NCBI GenBank assembly: GCA_964558445.1
Contig: CAZLEA010000001.1
Location: forward strand, 1 to 64,000
Direction of reading: 5' to 3'
Source of the DNA: CAYXVJ01 sp964558445
GTDB lineage: Bacteria > Bacillota > Clostridia > Saccharofermentanales > Fastidiosipilaceae
DNA length: 64,000 nucleotides
This document shows, piece by piece, positions 51,524-61,606 of the stretch. The number at the start of each line of letters is the position of its first letter. The stretch's first letter is position 1. The translations under genes and the position numbers were made by a program. The notes below the pieces were generated by a model. It searched no databases. It saw only the letters and a program-made list of their open reading frames with translations, and was not told the DNA's origin.

Positions 51524-53353
51524 ATGCCATCGAAACATCTTATGCGCCTTGCCAGGGACCTCGGTTGGACACAAACCGACGAACGCTTTGCCGGTGAGGC
51601 ACAAGATTGCCTCTTCACCGTAACGGAAGACGACGGCGTCTTGTCAATTATCTTCTATGTACCGGACCTGGACGAAGACGGTCTGACAAATATGCGTCAC
51701 TATCTTGATGCAAACAGGAAGCGACTGCAGATTCTGGATCACGCCTACACGGATGACTATCTTCTGGTCAGCTTGGAGAAGAGACGACTGCCAATATCCG
51801 ATCAGAAGTTGATGCAACTGCTTCTTCTCGTCTCGAATTTGGCTCGTGAGAGCCAAGGCCCGATGAATCGCAAGTGCCCGATCTGTGAACAGCAAACGAC
51901 CAAGGACGAACGAGGTTTCTACCTCGACTTGTACAGCTATGTACATCCTGTTTGTCTGGAACAACTGAATCGGACGACTGTGACAGATATGAGCTACGAT
52001 AGATCCGCTAAGGAGGATAAGATCAAGATGAACGAACACAGCACAAGCAGAGAGGAACAGCTAAACTTCCTCATGGATTTGATTCGCATCCCGAGTGTCA
52101 AGGATCAACCGGTTCCGAACGCACCGTTTGGTGCCCAAACGGTCGAAGCCCTGGAGCGCTTCCTCGACGAAGCGAAGAAGGATGGTTTCCGTACCAAGAA
52201 CGTCGACGGCTACTGTGGTTGGCTTGAATACGGCCCGGAAGATGCCGAAGCCATGATAGCCGCCGTCGCCCACCTGGACGTCGTGCCCGTTGGTGATTGG
52301 ACCGATGCATTCGAGCCGATTCTAGAGGACGACCGCCTGGTTGGTCGCGGCTCGATTGATGACAAGGGGCCTGCAGTCTCCGCCTACTACGGCTTGAAGG
52401 CGCTGAAGGACAGCGGTTACGAGCCGAAGCATCGCCTCCGCCTGATTCTGGGCCTGGACGAAGAATCCGGTTCCGCCTGCATGGAGCGCTACTGCCAGAC
52501 CGAAGAGATCCCCGTAGCAGGCTTCACACCCGATGCAGACTTCCCCGTTATCCATGCCGAGAAGGGCATGATCCGCTACGACGTTGAGATGACTTGGCCG
52601 GAGGATACAAGCTCTCCCCTTCGCTTCGTTCGTGCAGAGGCAGGTAGCCGTGCGAACGTGATCCCGGGTAGTGCGAAGATCAGCTTGAAGCACGAAGACG
52701 GCCATGTCGATACCAAGGTCGTCGAAGGCGTGATGGGCCATGCGAGCATGCCCGAGATGGCGAAGAACGCAATTTCGCTTGCCATCCGCGACGTAGCCTA
52801 CCGTCTCCAGGAAACGGGCGTCAGCCATCCCTTTGTGGATATGTATACCGCACTCATCGGCCTCGACTATGACGGCGATAAGCTTGGTATCAAGTTCGAG
52901 GACGAAGTCTCCGGACCGTTGACCATGAACATTGGTGTCATCGACCTAAACGAGACAGGTGTCAAGATGATCTGTGACATCCGCTACCCCGTCACGATGA
53001 ATTACGACGAGATGGTCAGCACGATCGAGAAGCAGTATCAGGCCTATGGCGCAAGCGTCAAGATCTGGTCGCATTCCGAGCCGCTCTATCGTCCGAAGGA
53101 TCACAAGCTGGTCGCTGCCCTCTCTCGCATCTACAACGAGCAGAGCGGATCGAACGACGAACCTATCGCGATCGGCGGCGGCACCTATGCACGGTCGATT
53201 CCGAATATCTTGGCTTATGGACCTACCTTCCCCGGTGAGGAGAATCTGGCTCACCAGCACGGCGAGTACATCCTGCTCGAGACCTTGTTCCGCAGCAGCG
53301 AGATCTATCGCGAAGCACTTCGTGAACTGGACCAAGTCTACGCCGAAGGATAA
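51524..53353 (+). CDS. pepV: PepV-type M20 dipeptidase with N-terminal zinc-binding domain
   Basis: 609 residues. The C-terminal ~440 match PepV dipeptidases (M20): metal site AVAHLDVVPVGDW, GRGSIDDKGP, GLDEESGSACM, then PDADFPVIHAEKG and near the end GGGTYARSIPN. The first ~168 residues are an extra domain of strands and helices with a zinc-type site C118-x2-C121 and H141-x2-C144. GGAGG lies 6 bases before the first ATG. Inside the gene, AAGGAGG (52010-52016) stands 11 bases before an in-frame ATG (52028, residue 169) exactly where the peptidase part begins. So either one fused protein, two products, or a lost stop. Confidence 0.85.
   Translation: MPSKHLMRLARDLGWTQTDERFAGEAQDCLFTVTEDDGVLSIIFYVPDLDEDGLTNMRHYLDANRKRLQILDHAYTDDYLLVSLEKRRLPISDQKLMQLLLLVSNLARESQGPMNRKCPICEQQTTKDERGFYLDLYSYVHPVCLEQLNRTTVTDMSYDRSAKEDKIKMNEHSTSREEQLNFLMDLIRIPSVKDQPVPNAPFGAQTVEALERFLDEAKKDGFRTKNVDGYCGWLEYGPEDAEAMIAAVAHLDVVPVGDWTDAFEPILEDDRLVGRGSIDDKGPAVSAYYGLKALKDSGYEPKHRLRLILGLDEESGSACMERYCQTEEIPVAGFTPDADFPVIHAEKGMIRYDVEMTWPEDTSSPLRFVRAEAGSRANVIPGSAKISLKHEDGHVDTKVVEGVMGHASMPEMAKNAISLAIRDVAYRLQETGVSHPFVDMYTALIGLDYDGDKLGIKFEDEVSGPLTMNIGVIDLNETGVKMICDIRYPVTMNYDEMVSTIEKQYQAYGASVKIWSHSEPLYRPKDHKLVAALSRIYNEQSGSNDEPIAIGGGTYARSIPNILAYGPTFPGEENLAHQHGEYILLETLFRSSEIYREALRELDQVYAEG
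52010..52030 (+). promoter_or_regulatory. internal Shine-Dalgarno and start codon in pepV fusion
   Basis: AAGGAGG, 11-base spacer, ATG in frame with the long gene. In the +1 frame TAG and TAA stops lie at this spot, the arrangement expected for two separate genes. Confidence 0.55.
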
Positions 53354-53425
53354 GATCGGTACGGACGCAGCCCTGCCGTAGCCCGCAATCTCACTCAATA
53401 TCTATATATTATGTAGCACACAGAC

Positions 53426-53465
53426 AAGCCGGCCCTCCGCATCTTCCGATGTAGAGGGCCGGCTT
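53426..53465. terminator. bidirectional hairpin between pepV and acyl-CoA synthetase
   Basis: AAGCCGGCCCTC pairs perfectly with GAGGGCCGGCTT over 16 bases; flanks have only short T-runs. Sits between convergent genes. Confidence 0.72.
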
Positions 53466-53506
53466 CGTATTCCATATAATAGATGCTATCGATTTACCAA
53501 GCGCAT

Positions 53507-55222
53507 TTAGTTCTTCTCCGCATAATTACGCAGAATCTTCCTAGACGTATTCTTCGGCAGCTCGGTGTCGCGAACGGTGAAGTCACGAATCGCCTTATAG
53601 GCTTGCATCTGATGGTTCGTCTCACGCACCTTGGCCTGTAGCAGCTTACGGATCTCCTCTTCAGTCGGATCCTCCTTACCCAGTGCGAGCTTGACCGCAT
53701 CCATATCCGGCACAATCTGGGCCAAGACGATCCAATCCCCGCTCGAATCTTGCTCCCCATAGACCAACGATTCCGTAATCTCGTCGTTTCGATTCAGGTA
53801 GAATTCGATCTCTTCTGGGAAGATGTTCTTACCGTTCTTGGTGACGATCACGTTCTTCTTGCGACCCGTGATAATTAGGAAGCCGTCCTCATCGATGTAG
53901 CCCAGATCACCGGTATGGTAGTAGCCATCCACGATCGCCTCTTCCGTAAGCTCCGGGTCACCGTAGTAACCGAGCATCAGGTTTGGCCCCTTGGCGATGA
54001 ACTCGCCGATGCCGTTCTCATCTGCGTCGATCACCTTGACGTCAACGCCGCGAAGCGGTAATCCTGCTGACTCGTTCTTGTAGTACACATCTCGGTTCAG
54101 GGCGAGAATCGGCGCACACTCCGTGAGACCGTAGCCCTGTACACAGGGGAAGCCGAAGTCTTGCATCCCCTGGAGGATGCCCGGATCGATCGCCGCACCG
54201 CCGGCGATAATCATACGAAGCTTCCCGCCGAAGGTCTGGTGGATCTGATCGAAGATCTTGCGACGCAAGTCAATACGAAGCTTTAGGAGGAAACGAGTCA
54301 ATTTCAAGCCGGTGTTCACCTTCTTGTGCGTCTCTTCACTCGCCTTGATCGTTGACCAAATGCGCTTGTGGAAGGCCTCGACCATCAACGGCACCACGAG
54401 AATCAGCGTAGTCTGGCTCTCTTGCATATTCTTCGTAATATAGCGCAGGCCCTCACACTGGGCGATGGTCGTACCGCGATAAATCTGACAGAGGAAGCCG
54501 CAAGTACACTCATACGTATGATGAATCGGTAAGACGGACAGAGCCACGTCATTTGGCCCGATATAGAGCATCTGGCACATCGCCTGGAGATTCGCACAGA
54601 CCGAGCGATGGTTGTGCATCACTGCCTTAGACTTCGCAGTCGTGCCGGAAGTAAACAAGAGGATACGCATCTCCTCCGGATCAATCTCGTGATCCAAGAA
54701 CGCACGATCCCCCGAAGCAAGCAAGCGATCGCCACGATCGATTAGTTCCCCAAACGACAGATCATTGTCCTCCGTGGCATCCATCGCAATGCAATACTTC
54801 AGTTCGGGTAGGTCTGCCTTGATCTTGTTCACCTTCTTGGTCTGCGAATCCGAGTAGATTATCGCATTGACGTTCGCACGGCGAAGCATGGCAGCCGTCT
54901 CTTCGTCGGTCAGCTCCTTGTCCATCGGTATGACGATCGCAGCACCATTCAAGATGCCAAGATAGGATACATACCACTCGTAACGCGTCTCGGCGATGAT
55001 CGCAACTGCCGATCCCGAGCCCAGGCCCATAGAGAGCAAGGCGGTACCGAGACGATTGACGTCGTCTGCATACTGCTTGTAACTGACCGGTTTGTAGGGT
55101 GCAAGCTTGACCGGCTTGGTCAAGAAGGCGGTTGATGTGCTATATAGCTCGGCGGACTGTCTGAGCATGTCCTTTAGGTCTCTGATCGGGCGAACCTCAT
55201 ACAATGGTGCGTTCTTCTTCAT
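53507..55222 (-). CDS. AMP-forming acyl-CoA synthetase (FadD-like)
   Basis: 571 residues from MKKNAPLYEVRPIRDLK, set by GGAGG 5 bases upstream. AMP-binding fold: P-loop LLFTSGTTAKSKAVMHNH, VQGYGLTECAPILA, YHTGDLGYIDEDGFLIITGRKKNVIV with the conserved Lys region, and C-terminal NTSRKILR with the catalytic Lys. It activates a long-chain fatty acid as acyl-AMP/acyl-CoA. No membrane segment. Convergent with pepV. Confidence 0.93.
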   Translation of the reverse strand: MKKNAPLYEVRPIRDLKDMLRQSAELYSTSTAFLTKPVKLAPYKPVSYKQYADDVNRLGTALLSMGLGSGSAVAIIAETRYEWYVSYLGILNGAAIVIPMDKELTDEETAAMLRRANVNAIIYSDSQTKKVNKIKADLPELKYCIAMDATEDNDLSFGELIDRGDRLLASGDRAFLDHEIDPEEMRILLFTSGTTAKSKAVMHNHRSVCANLQAMCQMLYIGPNDVALSVLPIHHTYECTCGFLCQIYRGTTIAQCEGLRYITKNMQESQTTLILVVPLMVEAFHKRIWSTIKASEETHKKVNTGLKLTRFLLKLRIDLRRKIFDQIHQTFGGKLRMIIAGGAAIDPGILQGMQDFGFPCVQGYGLTECAPILALNRDVYYKNESAGLPLRGVDVKVIDADENGIGEFIAKGPNLMLGYYGDPELTEEAIVDGYYHTGDLGYIDEDGFLIITGRKKNVIVTKNGKNIFPEEIEFYLNRNDEITESLVYGEQDSSGDWIVLAQIVPDMDAVKLALGKEDPTEEEIRKLLQAKVRETNHQMQAYKAIRDFTVRDTELPKNTSRKILRNYAEKN

Positions 55223-55370
55223 AATAACCTCCATAACAATGACTGGCTCTAACTAGACGTCTCCCCCAAGAAGCTGTAAGCTAAGTAGAGCCATGTAACA
55301 TCGATAACCCAAATTCTACCATAGATGTTCTTCATTGTACTTCGTATCGAACCACGCTTAGGTAGGGCCC

Positions 55371-56489
55371 ATGAAACACAAGACGATTCAGTATTATTTG
55401 CTATTCTCATCGCTGCTTTTTGCGCTATGTATCTTCTGGGCCAGGCTACTGATCACACGTGCCGCAGAGGAATTCTACTATCTGCTCTTGTCTCGTCCGG
55501 GAAGCATCGGCAATCAAGAGATCGACAAGATCTTCGTGGATCTAAGCCGTGCCCTACTCCTGCCCTTCTCCTTCTTCTATCTGGCGAGTCTGGGCTTGAC
55601 GATGACGATACTCTACTTCTTATTCAAAGATATTCGCCACGCCACCTACGCCGCCCGCTATTCGCTCGACCAACATGAGCAAGATTCGGACAGCCTCTTG
55701 CCGCTGGACCGTTCGGGCGAGACGGCGGGGCTTCAGGCGGCGATACAGGATCTGGGGGCGAAGGCGCGCTTTGCCATCAATCACCAGAAGGACGAACAGC
55801 TTCGCTTGAAGGACTATCTAAACGATATCTCCCACCAATTGCGCACACCGCTCTCCTCGCTTCGCTTGTATAACGACTTGCTCAGCCGTGAGAACAAGGG
55901 AACAAATGACGATCGCAGTCACTTCATCTTGGCCCAAGCCAAGCAGATCGAGCGTATGGAGTGGCTGATTACGGACCTGATGACGCTCGCCAGGCTGGAC
56001 GCGAACGCCGTTGAGATGGAGATCGAAGCACAGCCGCTGCGCCCCACTATCGAGCTTGCGGTCGAGCCGTTCTGGCTGCGTGCTTCCGAAGAGGGCAAGC
56101 ACTTGGACGTGCGCTGTTCGCCCGATATCCATATCCCTCATGACAGGAATTGGGCTGCGGAAGCCATCGCGAATCTGATCAAGAACGCGCTGGAGCACAC
56201 GGATCGAGACGGTCATATCCGTATCTACTGTCGCGAGACACCGCTGACCGTGCAGATCGACATCGAAGACGACGGCGAGGGGATCGATCCTGCGGATCAC
56301 CCACACATCTTCGAGCGTTTCTACGGTAAGAAGAGCAGTCGTCACCCCGACTCTATCGGTATCGGGCTTGCGCTCTCCAAGCTGATCTTGGAGAAGCACG
56401 ATGCCAGGATCTATGCAGAGAATCGCAGCGGGTCCGGTGCTCGTTTCCACATCGTATTCATCAAGCTAAACTTACAACAAGGCAAGTAA
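55371..56489 (+). CDS. sensor histidine kinase (BceS-like)
   Basis: 372 residues. Two membrane helices (about 8-27 and 63-84) with a short outside loop of ~35 residues, too small for ordinary ligand binding, which is typical of kinases that sense through an ABC transporter. H-box SHQLRTPLSSLRL, N-box AIANLIKNALEHTD, G-boxes DDGEGIDPADHP and IGIGLALSKLI. Followed by the ATPase (14 bases) and permease genes. No adjacent regulator; see the response regulator at 50.1 kb. Confidence 0.94.
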   Translation: MKHKTIQYYLLFSSLLFALCIFWARLLITRAAEEFYYLLLSRPGSIGNQEIDKIFVDLSRALLLPFSFFYLASLGLTMTILYFLFKDIRHATYAARYSLDQHEQDSDSLLPLDRSGETAGLQAAIQDLGAKARFAINHQKDEQLRLKDYLNDISHQLRTPLSSLRLYNDLLSRENKGTNDDRSHFILAQAKQIERMEWLITDLMTLARLDANAVEMEIEAQPLRPTIELAVEPFWLRASEEGKHLDVRCSPDIHIPHDRNWAAEAIANLIKNALEHTDRDGHIRIYCRETPLTVQIDIEDDGEGIDPADHPHIFERFYGKKSSRHPDSIGIGLALSKLILEKHDARIYAENRSGSGARFHIVFIKLNLQQGK

Positions 56490-56503
56490 ACGAGGACGAA
56501 TCT

Positions 56504-57193
56504 ATGGCCTACCTGGAACTCAGAGGAATCTCCAAACAATATCTGCACCACGGACAAGAGGGTTTCGCGCTTAGCGATATCGATTTGGCAATCGAAGAGG
56601 GCGAGTTCGTGACGATCGTCGGCAGCTCCGGTAGCGGCAAGTCCACGCTGCTCGGCATCTGTTCCGGCTTGATTCAGCCCACGCACGGCGATATTCTGCT
56701 TGGCGGTCAGCGCCTATGGTCTCTATCCGAGGAAGATAGGGCCAAGCTTCGCCGCCGCATGATGGGCCAAGTCTTCCAGGACTACCGCCTCCTGGATTAT
56801 CTGGATGTCAGTGACAACGTCCGCCTCCCCCTGATCTTGGACCATCAAGATATCGATTTGGCCTACCTGGACTTCCTCCTGGAGCGACTGAATCTCACTG
56901 TAATCCGTAGCAAGTACCCGCGCCAACTATCCGGCGGAGAGCGCCAGCGGGTCGCGATCGCCAGAGCACTTGCCGGCAGACCGCGCATCTTGCTCGCCGA
57001 TGAACCTACCGGGAACCTGGATCTCAACATCGCGCATGAGGTGATGGGCTTACTGCACTACTTCTCCGGCGAATTGGGCTTAACGACACTGCTCGTGACC
57101 CACGATCCGCATATCGCAACGATGGGCGATCGCACCATACATCTGGAGGCCGGACGCATGCTCGCATACGGAAGTGACGGGCACATGACATGA
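56504..57193 (+). CDS. ABC transporter ATP-binding protein (BceA-like)
   Basis: 229 residues, the MacB/BceA size. Walker A GSSGSGKST, signature LSGGERQRVAIARA, Walker B ILLADEPTGNLD, and H-loop LVTHDP. The EPTGNLD signature is typical of FtsX/MacB-type systems. Energises the permease encoded next. Overlaps it by 4 bases. Confidence 0.95.
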   Translation: MAYLELRGISKQYLHHGQEGFALSDIDLAIEEGEFVTIVGSSGSGKSTLLGICSGLIQPTHGDILLGGQRLWSLSEEDRAKLRRRMMGQVFQDYRLLDYLDVSDNVRLPLILDHQDIDLAYLDFLLERLNLTVIRSKYPRQLSGGERQRVAIARALAGRPRILLADEPTGNLDLNIAHEVMGLLHYFSGELGLTTLLVTHDPHIATMGDRTIHLEAGRMLAYGSDGHMT

Positions 57194-59118
57194 GGAGGCT
57201 GCTGTTCAAACTCTTCCCCCTGACGAATAATTTCGGACTTCGCCTACGCTCGCTTCTGGCCAGACCCTGGTATCTGGCGATCCGCTGCTTCCTACTGACG
57301 CTCTGCATGAGTGCCTTCTATGTGCTCGCCAAGCTGCTCTTCGTCATCCCGCCAAGGAACCTAGCAAGCTTCGTCTTCTTCCGGCGCGGCGGTCTCGAAG
57401 CGAGCACCGATCTGCTCTTGATCGCCTCTGCGGCTCTGCTCATCGGTCTTCTGGTCACAAGTTTCCTCACGCTACGGATGCAAGCCCGCTTATCTTGGCA
57501 AGCAGATCATGCGAACAACCAATCGTTGATTCAGATCGGTCTGAGCCTGTCGGAACAACGCCACAGCCTAAGACTAGAGGGTCTGATTGCGATCGGGTTT
57601 GCGGCGCTGCCCTCGCTTATTCTTAGCAAAATCATCTTGATACAGCTCACCCGCCACTGGGATCTGGATGCCTTGACCAACGCAGCCGATCAATTGAGCT
57701 TGCTGGCGATCATGCTCAGTTTCATGGTGACCTTCTTCTTGTTGGAACTATCCTATGTCTATCTGGGGCCACCGGCACATGCTCGCGCCTCTAGGACCAA
57801 ATGCGAATCGCCTCCGCTCTATCAGCGTTATCGACCGAAACAGCCCCGTGGCAAACAGATTCGCTTCGAGATCCGCCACCACGACTGGCAACACGCACGA
57901 TTATCGATCCTGGCTGATCTCCTGACGCTCGGTGTCGTGTTCACCATCATCTTCTTCATCTCCGCCGCCAAGGCCGGCATCAAGCAACCGCAGATCGACC
58001 GCATCGCAAACAGCGTCTCCTACGACCTATATTCGGAGGCCGGTTCACCGAAGACGCTAGAGGCGGATGTAGCAAGCTTGCTGAGCAATATACCGGATAC
58101 AGTCGTGGGCCTGATCGACGTGCGTTATCTAAGCAGCGACAATACCGTAAGCTTCATGCTCGACACCGAATGGTTGAAGCCCGGCTTCCGGGATCGACTC
58201 GCCGCGAATCAAGGTGTGGACAGCTACGCAGACGACGCCTCGAAGTGGGCAGTCGACTTCTACTTGTACCCGTTAAACGAAGAAGACTATATCGCCTATT
58301 GGGAGGGTGAACCGAGCGTGGACTACCAAGCTTGGGTCAATCTGGAGGCTGCGATACTCATCCCCGAGATCCAATACGCCGGTGACAAACAGATTCTGAT
58401 CGATCGCTTCACTACGATTCGCAGCGAGGCGGGGGACCGCTTGGTACTCACCGAGCAGACAGAAGAGATCGACTCGCTTCTCATCTCCGATGTATCGGAT
58501 CGACTCCCCTGGTTCATCGACCCTGTCACGAACCAATTGGGCCCAAGGCTTCTAATAAGCGAAACGCTCTATCTGGACTTATTCGATCCTGCTGACAGCA
58601 GCGGTCGTTATGCAAGACTACGTGTTGACGAGAGCGCCCTCATCAGCATACATACGATTGTCTTGCGAGATTGGAACTGGCGCCACACGAAGCTTCTGAT
58701 CACGGACCATCACAGCAGGCGCATCGAACAGATGCGCATCCACTACGCGCTAGGGATCCTCTTCAACGTATCGCTCTTCTACTTCCTCCAGCTAGCCCTG
58801 GTCGCATTGATCGGCTTCACGCAGAGTCCCTACTTCACACGCGAACAAGAACTAGACCTCTTATATGAGATCGGCCTAGGCAGGAGAGGCGAGCGCAGAA
58901 TCGTTCGTACTCATGTCTGGGAGGTGTTCATCTTCGCTCTACTCTCGTCATACCTCCTGACCTACGTAACCTCGCAGGCGTGGAATTACTTCCTTCGACC
59001 GATTACGGCCGTCACGATTCGCTGGCCCTACTTGGCACTGCTCGTTTACTCTCTGCTCTTCCTCGGTATCACGGCGGTATTCGCCCAAATACGCCTCAAG
59101 AAGCGAAGTGAGCCCTGA
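57190..59118 (+). CDS. FtsX/MacB-type ABC permease (BceB-like)
   Basis: 642 residues. N-terminal membrane segments (about 33-55, 78-100, 133-155, 175-190), a fifth around 255-275, then a large outside domain (about 280-505) and a C-terminal cluster of three segments (about 530-550, 580-600, 615-635). The organisation is that of BceAB-type peptide-antibiotic sensors/pumps. With the kinase and ATPase it probably forms a detoxification and sensing module for cell-wall antibiotics. A weak hairpin follows. Confidence 0.88.
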   Translation: MRRLLFKLFPLTNNFGLRLRSLLARPWYLAIRCFLLTLCMSAFYVLAKLLFVIPPRNLASFVFFRRGGLEASTDLLLIASAALLIGLLVTSFLTLRMQARLSWQADHANNQSLIQIGLSLSEQRHSLRLEGLIAIGFAALPSLILSKIILIQLTRHWDLDALTNAADQLSLLAIMLSFMVTFFLLELSYVYLGPPAHARASRTKCESPPLYQRYRPKQPRGKQIRFEIRHHDWQHARLSILADLLTLGVVFTIIFFISAAKAGIKQPQIDRIANSVSYDLYSEAGSPKTLEADVASLLSNIPDTVVGLIDVRYLSSDNTVSFMLDTEWLKPGFRDRLAANQGVDSYADDASKWAVDFYLYPLNEEDYIAYWEGEPSVDYQAWVNLEAAILIPEIQYAGDKQILIDRFTTIRSEAGDRLVLTEQTEEIDSLLISDVSDRLPWFIDPVTNQLGPRLLISETLYLDLFDPADSSGRYARLRVDESALISIHTIVLRDWNWRHTKLLITDHHSRRIEQMRIHYALGILFNVSLFYFLQLALVALIGFTQSPYFTREQELDLLYEIGLGRRGERRIVRTHVWEVFIFALLSSYLLTYVTSQAWNYFLRPITAVTIRWPYLALLVYSLLFLGITAVFAQIRLKKRSEP

Positions 59119-59140
59119 TTCATTGAGTCCTTAGAATACC

Positions 59141-59168
59141 AAAAGGAGCCTACCCTAAGGCAGACTCC
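59141..59168 (-). terminator. terminator of ispH-rpsA operon
   Basis: Minus strand GGAGTCTGCC pairs with GGTAGGCTCC (some G-T) over loop TTAG, followed by TTTTGG. Starts 34 bases after the ispH-rpsA stop codon. Confidence 0.82.
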
Positions 59169-59201
59169 CTCAATAGTATCGCTAGACGATATAGGTTTCG
59201 C

Positions 59202-61606
59202 TTACTCTTCGGTCAAGGCGTCTTCCGCTACTTCCTCGACGGCAGGCTCTTCGACTGCGACATCTTCGGTAACAACATCTTCGACGGCAGGCTCTTCGAC
59301 TGCGGTCTCGACTTCGAGTGCTTCCTTGACATCCTNNNNNNNNNNNNNNNNNNNNNNNNNNNNNNNNNNNNNNNNNNNNNNNNNNNNNNNNNNNNNNNNN
59401 NNNNNNNNNNNNNNNNNNNNNNNNNNNNNNNNNNNTCGACGGCAGGCTCTTCGACTGCGGTCTCGACTTCGAGTGCTTCCTTGACATCCTCATCTGCTGC
59501 CAAGACAGAACCGATGGTGCTGTCCTGTCCGCTATCGACGTAAGATGTAGGTGCAGAATCCTCTGCTGCTCTTCTCGGCTTGGCCGCCGGCTTCTCTGCC
59601 GTCGGGTCGAGGAGCGTATCGATCGGAGCCACATCCTTGATGCTGATGCTGATACGACGCGAGTCGTTGTTCACATCCAGGACACGAGCATCGACTTCCA
59701 TGCCTTCCTTCAACACTTCTTCCGGACGGTTCAAGCGGTTGCTCGAAATCTGAGAAATGTGGCAGAGTGCATCCACGCCTTCCGCAATCTCGACGAATGC
59801 GCCGAAGTTGAACATGCGGACAACCTTACCATGGACAATTGCGCCCACGGGGAAACGGTCTTCGATATTGTGGTACGGGTCATCTTCGATGCGCTTGTAA
59901 CCAAGAGAAATTCTCTTCTTCTCACGCTCGAAGTCCTTAACGTACACCTGAATGACGTCACCGACGGCAACCACCTCGGACGGGTGCTTGATGCGGTTCC
60001 AGGACAATTCGGAGATGTGGACCAATCCGTCCACGCCGCCGATGTCGACGAATGCGCCGAAGTTGGTCAGGCTGCGGACGATACCATCATAGATGTCACC
60101 GACCTCGATGCTGGACCATAGCTCTTCCGACTTCTCCTTGCGGTCGCGGTTGAGCAGTGCACGGCGAGATCCCGACACGCGCAGTCTGCGCTTCTCCGGA
60201 TCAAACTGTGTGACGAGAATTTCGAAACTCTCATCGCGATAGGGCTCGAGATCCGTGACCGTTCCCAATTCCAACTGGGTACGATGGATATAAATATCGA
60301 TGCCGCCGTAGCTGGCGATAACCCCGTCTTTAACCACATTAACAACTTTAACCGTAATCGGTGTCTTCTCGTTGAACGCTTCTTCGACTTGATTCTTGTA
60401 CTTGGCAAAATCAACGCGAGCCTTCGAGAGAAGAATTTCCTTACCAACTTCTGTGTTCCGGATAGAACGGACGTAGACATCAATCTCTGTACGATCTTCA
60501 ATTGCTTGATCCAGGTCAAAATCGGGATTATTCTCAAACTCGTGCCGCGGAATCTTACCCTCCGATTTGTCGCGAACGTCTACATAGACCGATTCGTCGT
60601 CATAACGGACAATGATGCCCTTCACGGTAGCACCTCTGTGGAGCTGAGGGATCTGTTCGATATAGTCTGTGAAACTGATATCACCCTGCTCTAGTTCGTT
60701 GTTTACTGCGTCTTCACTCATTCTGTGAATAACCTCCCTGATAATACTTTCCGGTGAAGAAGCACCTGCTGTGATACCAACCTTCTTCTTAGCCAATCTA
60801 CCCTCCGTGAGCAGCTTGTCCAGATCCTCGATCGTCTCAATCAAATAATTCTCCTCGGACACGACTCGACAAGTTTCGAGAAGCTTCCTCGTATTGGAAC
60901 TGCTCTGACTGCCAATGACGAGCATTACGTCAGATTCGGTCGCCAATTCCAAGGATTCCTTCTGCCTCTTTTGAGTCGCAATACATATTGTATCAAATAT
61001 TTCAAGCTTTGCAATTTTATTTCGCAATATTCGGGTTATTTTGTCGAATTCTTGTACGGAATGAGTTGTCTGGCTCGCCAGGACATACGTATCATCATTA
61101 AATGCGAGTTTCTCAGCCTCATCTGCAGTCTCCAGAATCGTCGCTTGATTCTCACATGCACCGTTAATACCGATAATCTCCGGATGATCCGCCCGACCAA
61201 CGAGAATAACTTGCTTCCCCGCGTCATGTGCCTGCTTCACCAAGCGCTGAATTCTGGACACGTAGGTACAGGTCGAGTCGACGACACTGCAATTCATCTG
61301 GGCGAGTCGCAAGTAGACCTCGGGTGCTACACCATGCGCTCGGATCAAGACGATGCTACCGGGTTCTATCTCCTCAAGGCTGTTTGCTACCTGCATGCCT
61401 CTGGCGATCAGATCTTCGGTGACAATTTGATTATGAATCAGTTCACCGTACATATAGAGGGGGCGCTCTCCCCCATTTGTCTCAATTAGCTCATAAGCCA
61501 TATCCACGGCGCGCTTCACACCGAAGCAGAAACCTGCCGATTTAGCGAGTGCGATGCTTCTGGGCGAAGGATGAGGGTGTTGTACTTGCTTCGTATCGCC
61601 TGTCAT
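59202..61606 (-). CDS. ispH-rpsA: IspH fused to ribosomal protein S1 (4 S1 domains), 3' end split by gap
   Basis: About 750 residues. Residues 1-285: IspH (4-hydroxy-3-methylbut-2-enyl diphosphate reductase, last MEP-pathway step) with its three cluster cysteines in AGFCFGVKRAV, STCTYVSRI and TICIATQKRQ, plus GITAGASSPESII. Then four S1 RNA-binding domains (about 325-395, 413-480, 495-565, 582-655), the third and fourth canonical (NFGAFVDIGGVDGLVHISELS). This fusion is common in Clostridia. The E/V-rich tail contains a 45-base tandem repeat and a 100-N gap with identical 55-base flanks. Merging them gives a stop at 59204-59202; the frame across the N run is false. It overlaps the plsC stop by 4 bases. 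Confidence 0.92.
59236..59304. repeat. 45-base tandem repeat in the ispH-rpsA tail
   Basis: TCGACGGCAGGCTCTTCGACTGCG occurs at 59236 and again at 59281, period 45 bases (15 codons, VEEPAVE-type unit). It adjoins the assembly gap, so copy number is uncertain. Confidence 0.75.
59281..59490. other. 55-base duplicated flanks around a 100-N gap in ispH-rpsA
   Basis: Bases 59281-59335 and 59436-59490 are identical over 55 bases, with N at 59336-59435. Same signature as the gap at 37.8 kb. Likely an unmerged contig overlap, though true extra repeat copies cannot be excluded. Confidence 0.9.

Noticed and set aside
59182..59634. 150-residue open frame rich in Arg/Ser around the N run
   Set aside because: Frame shadow of ispH-rpsA passing through the gap.
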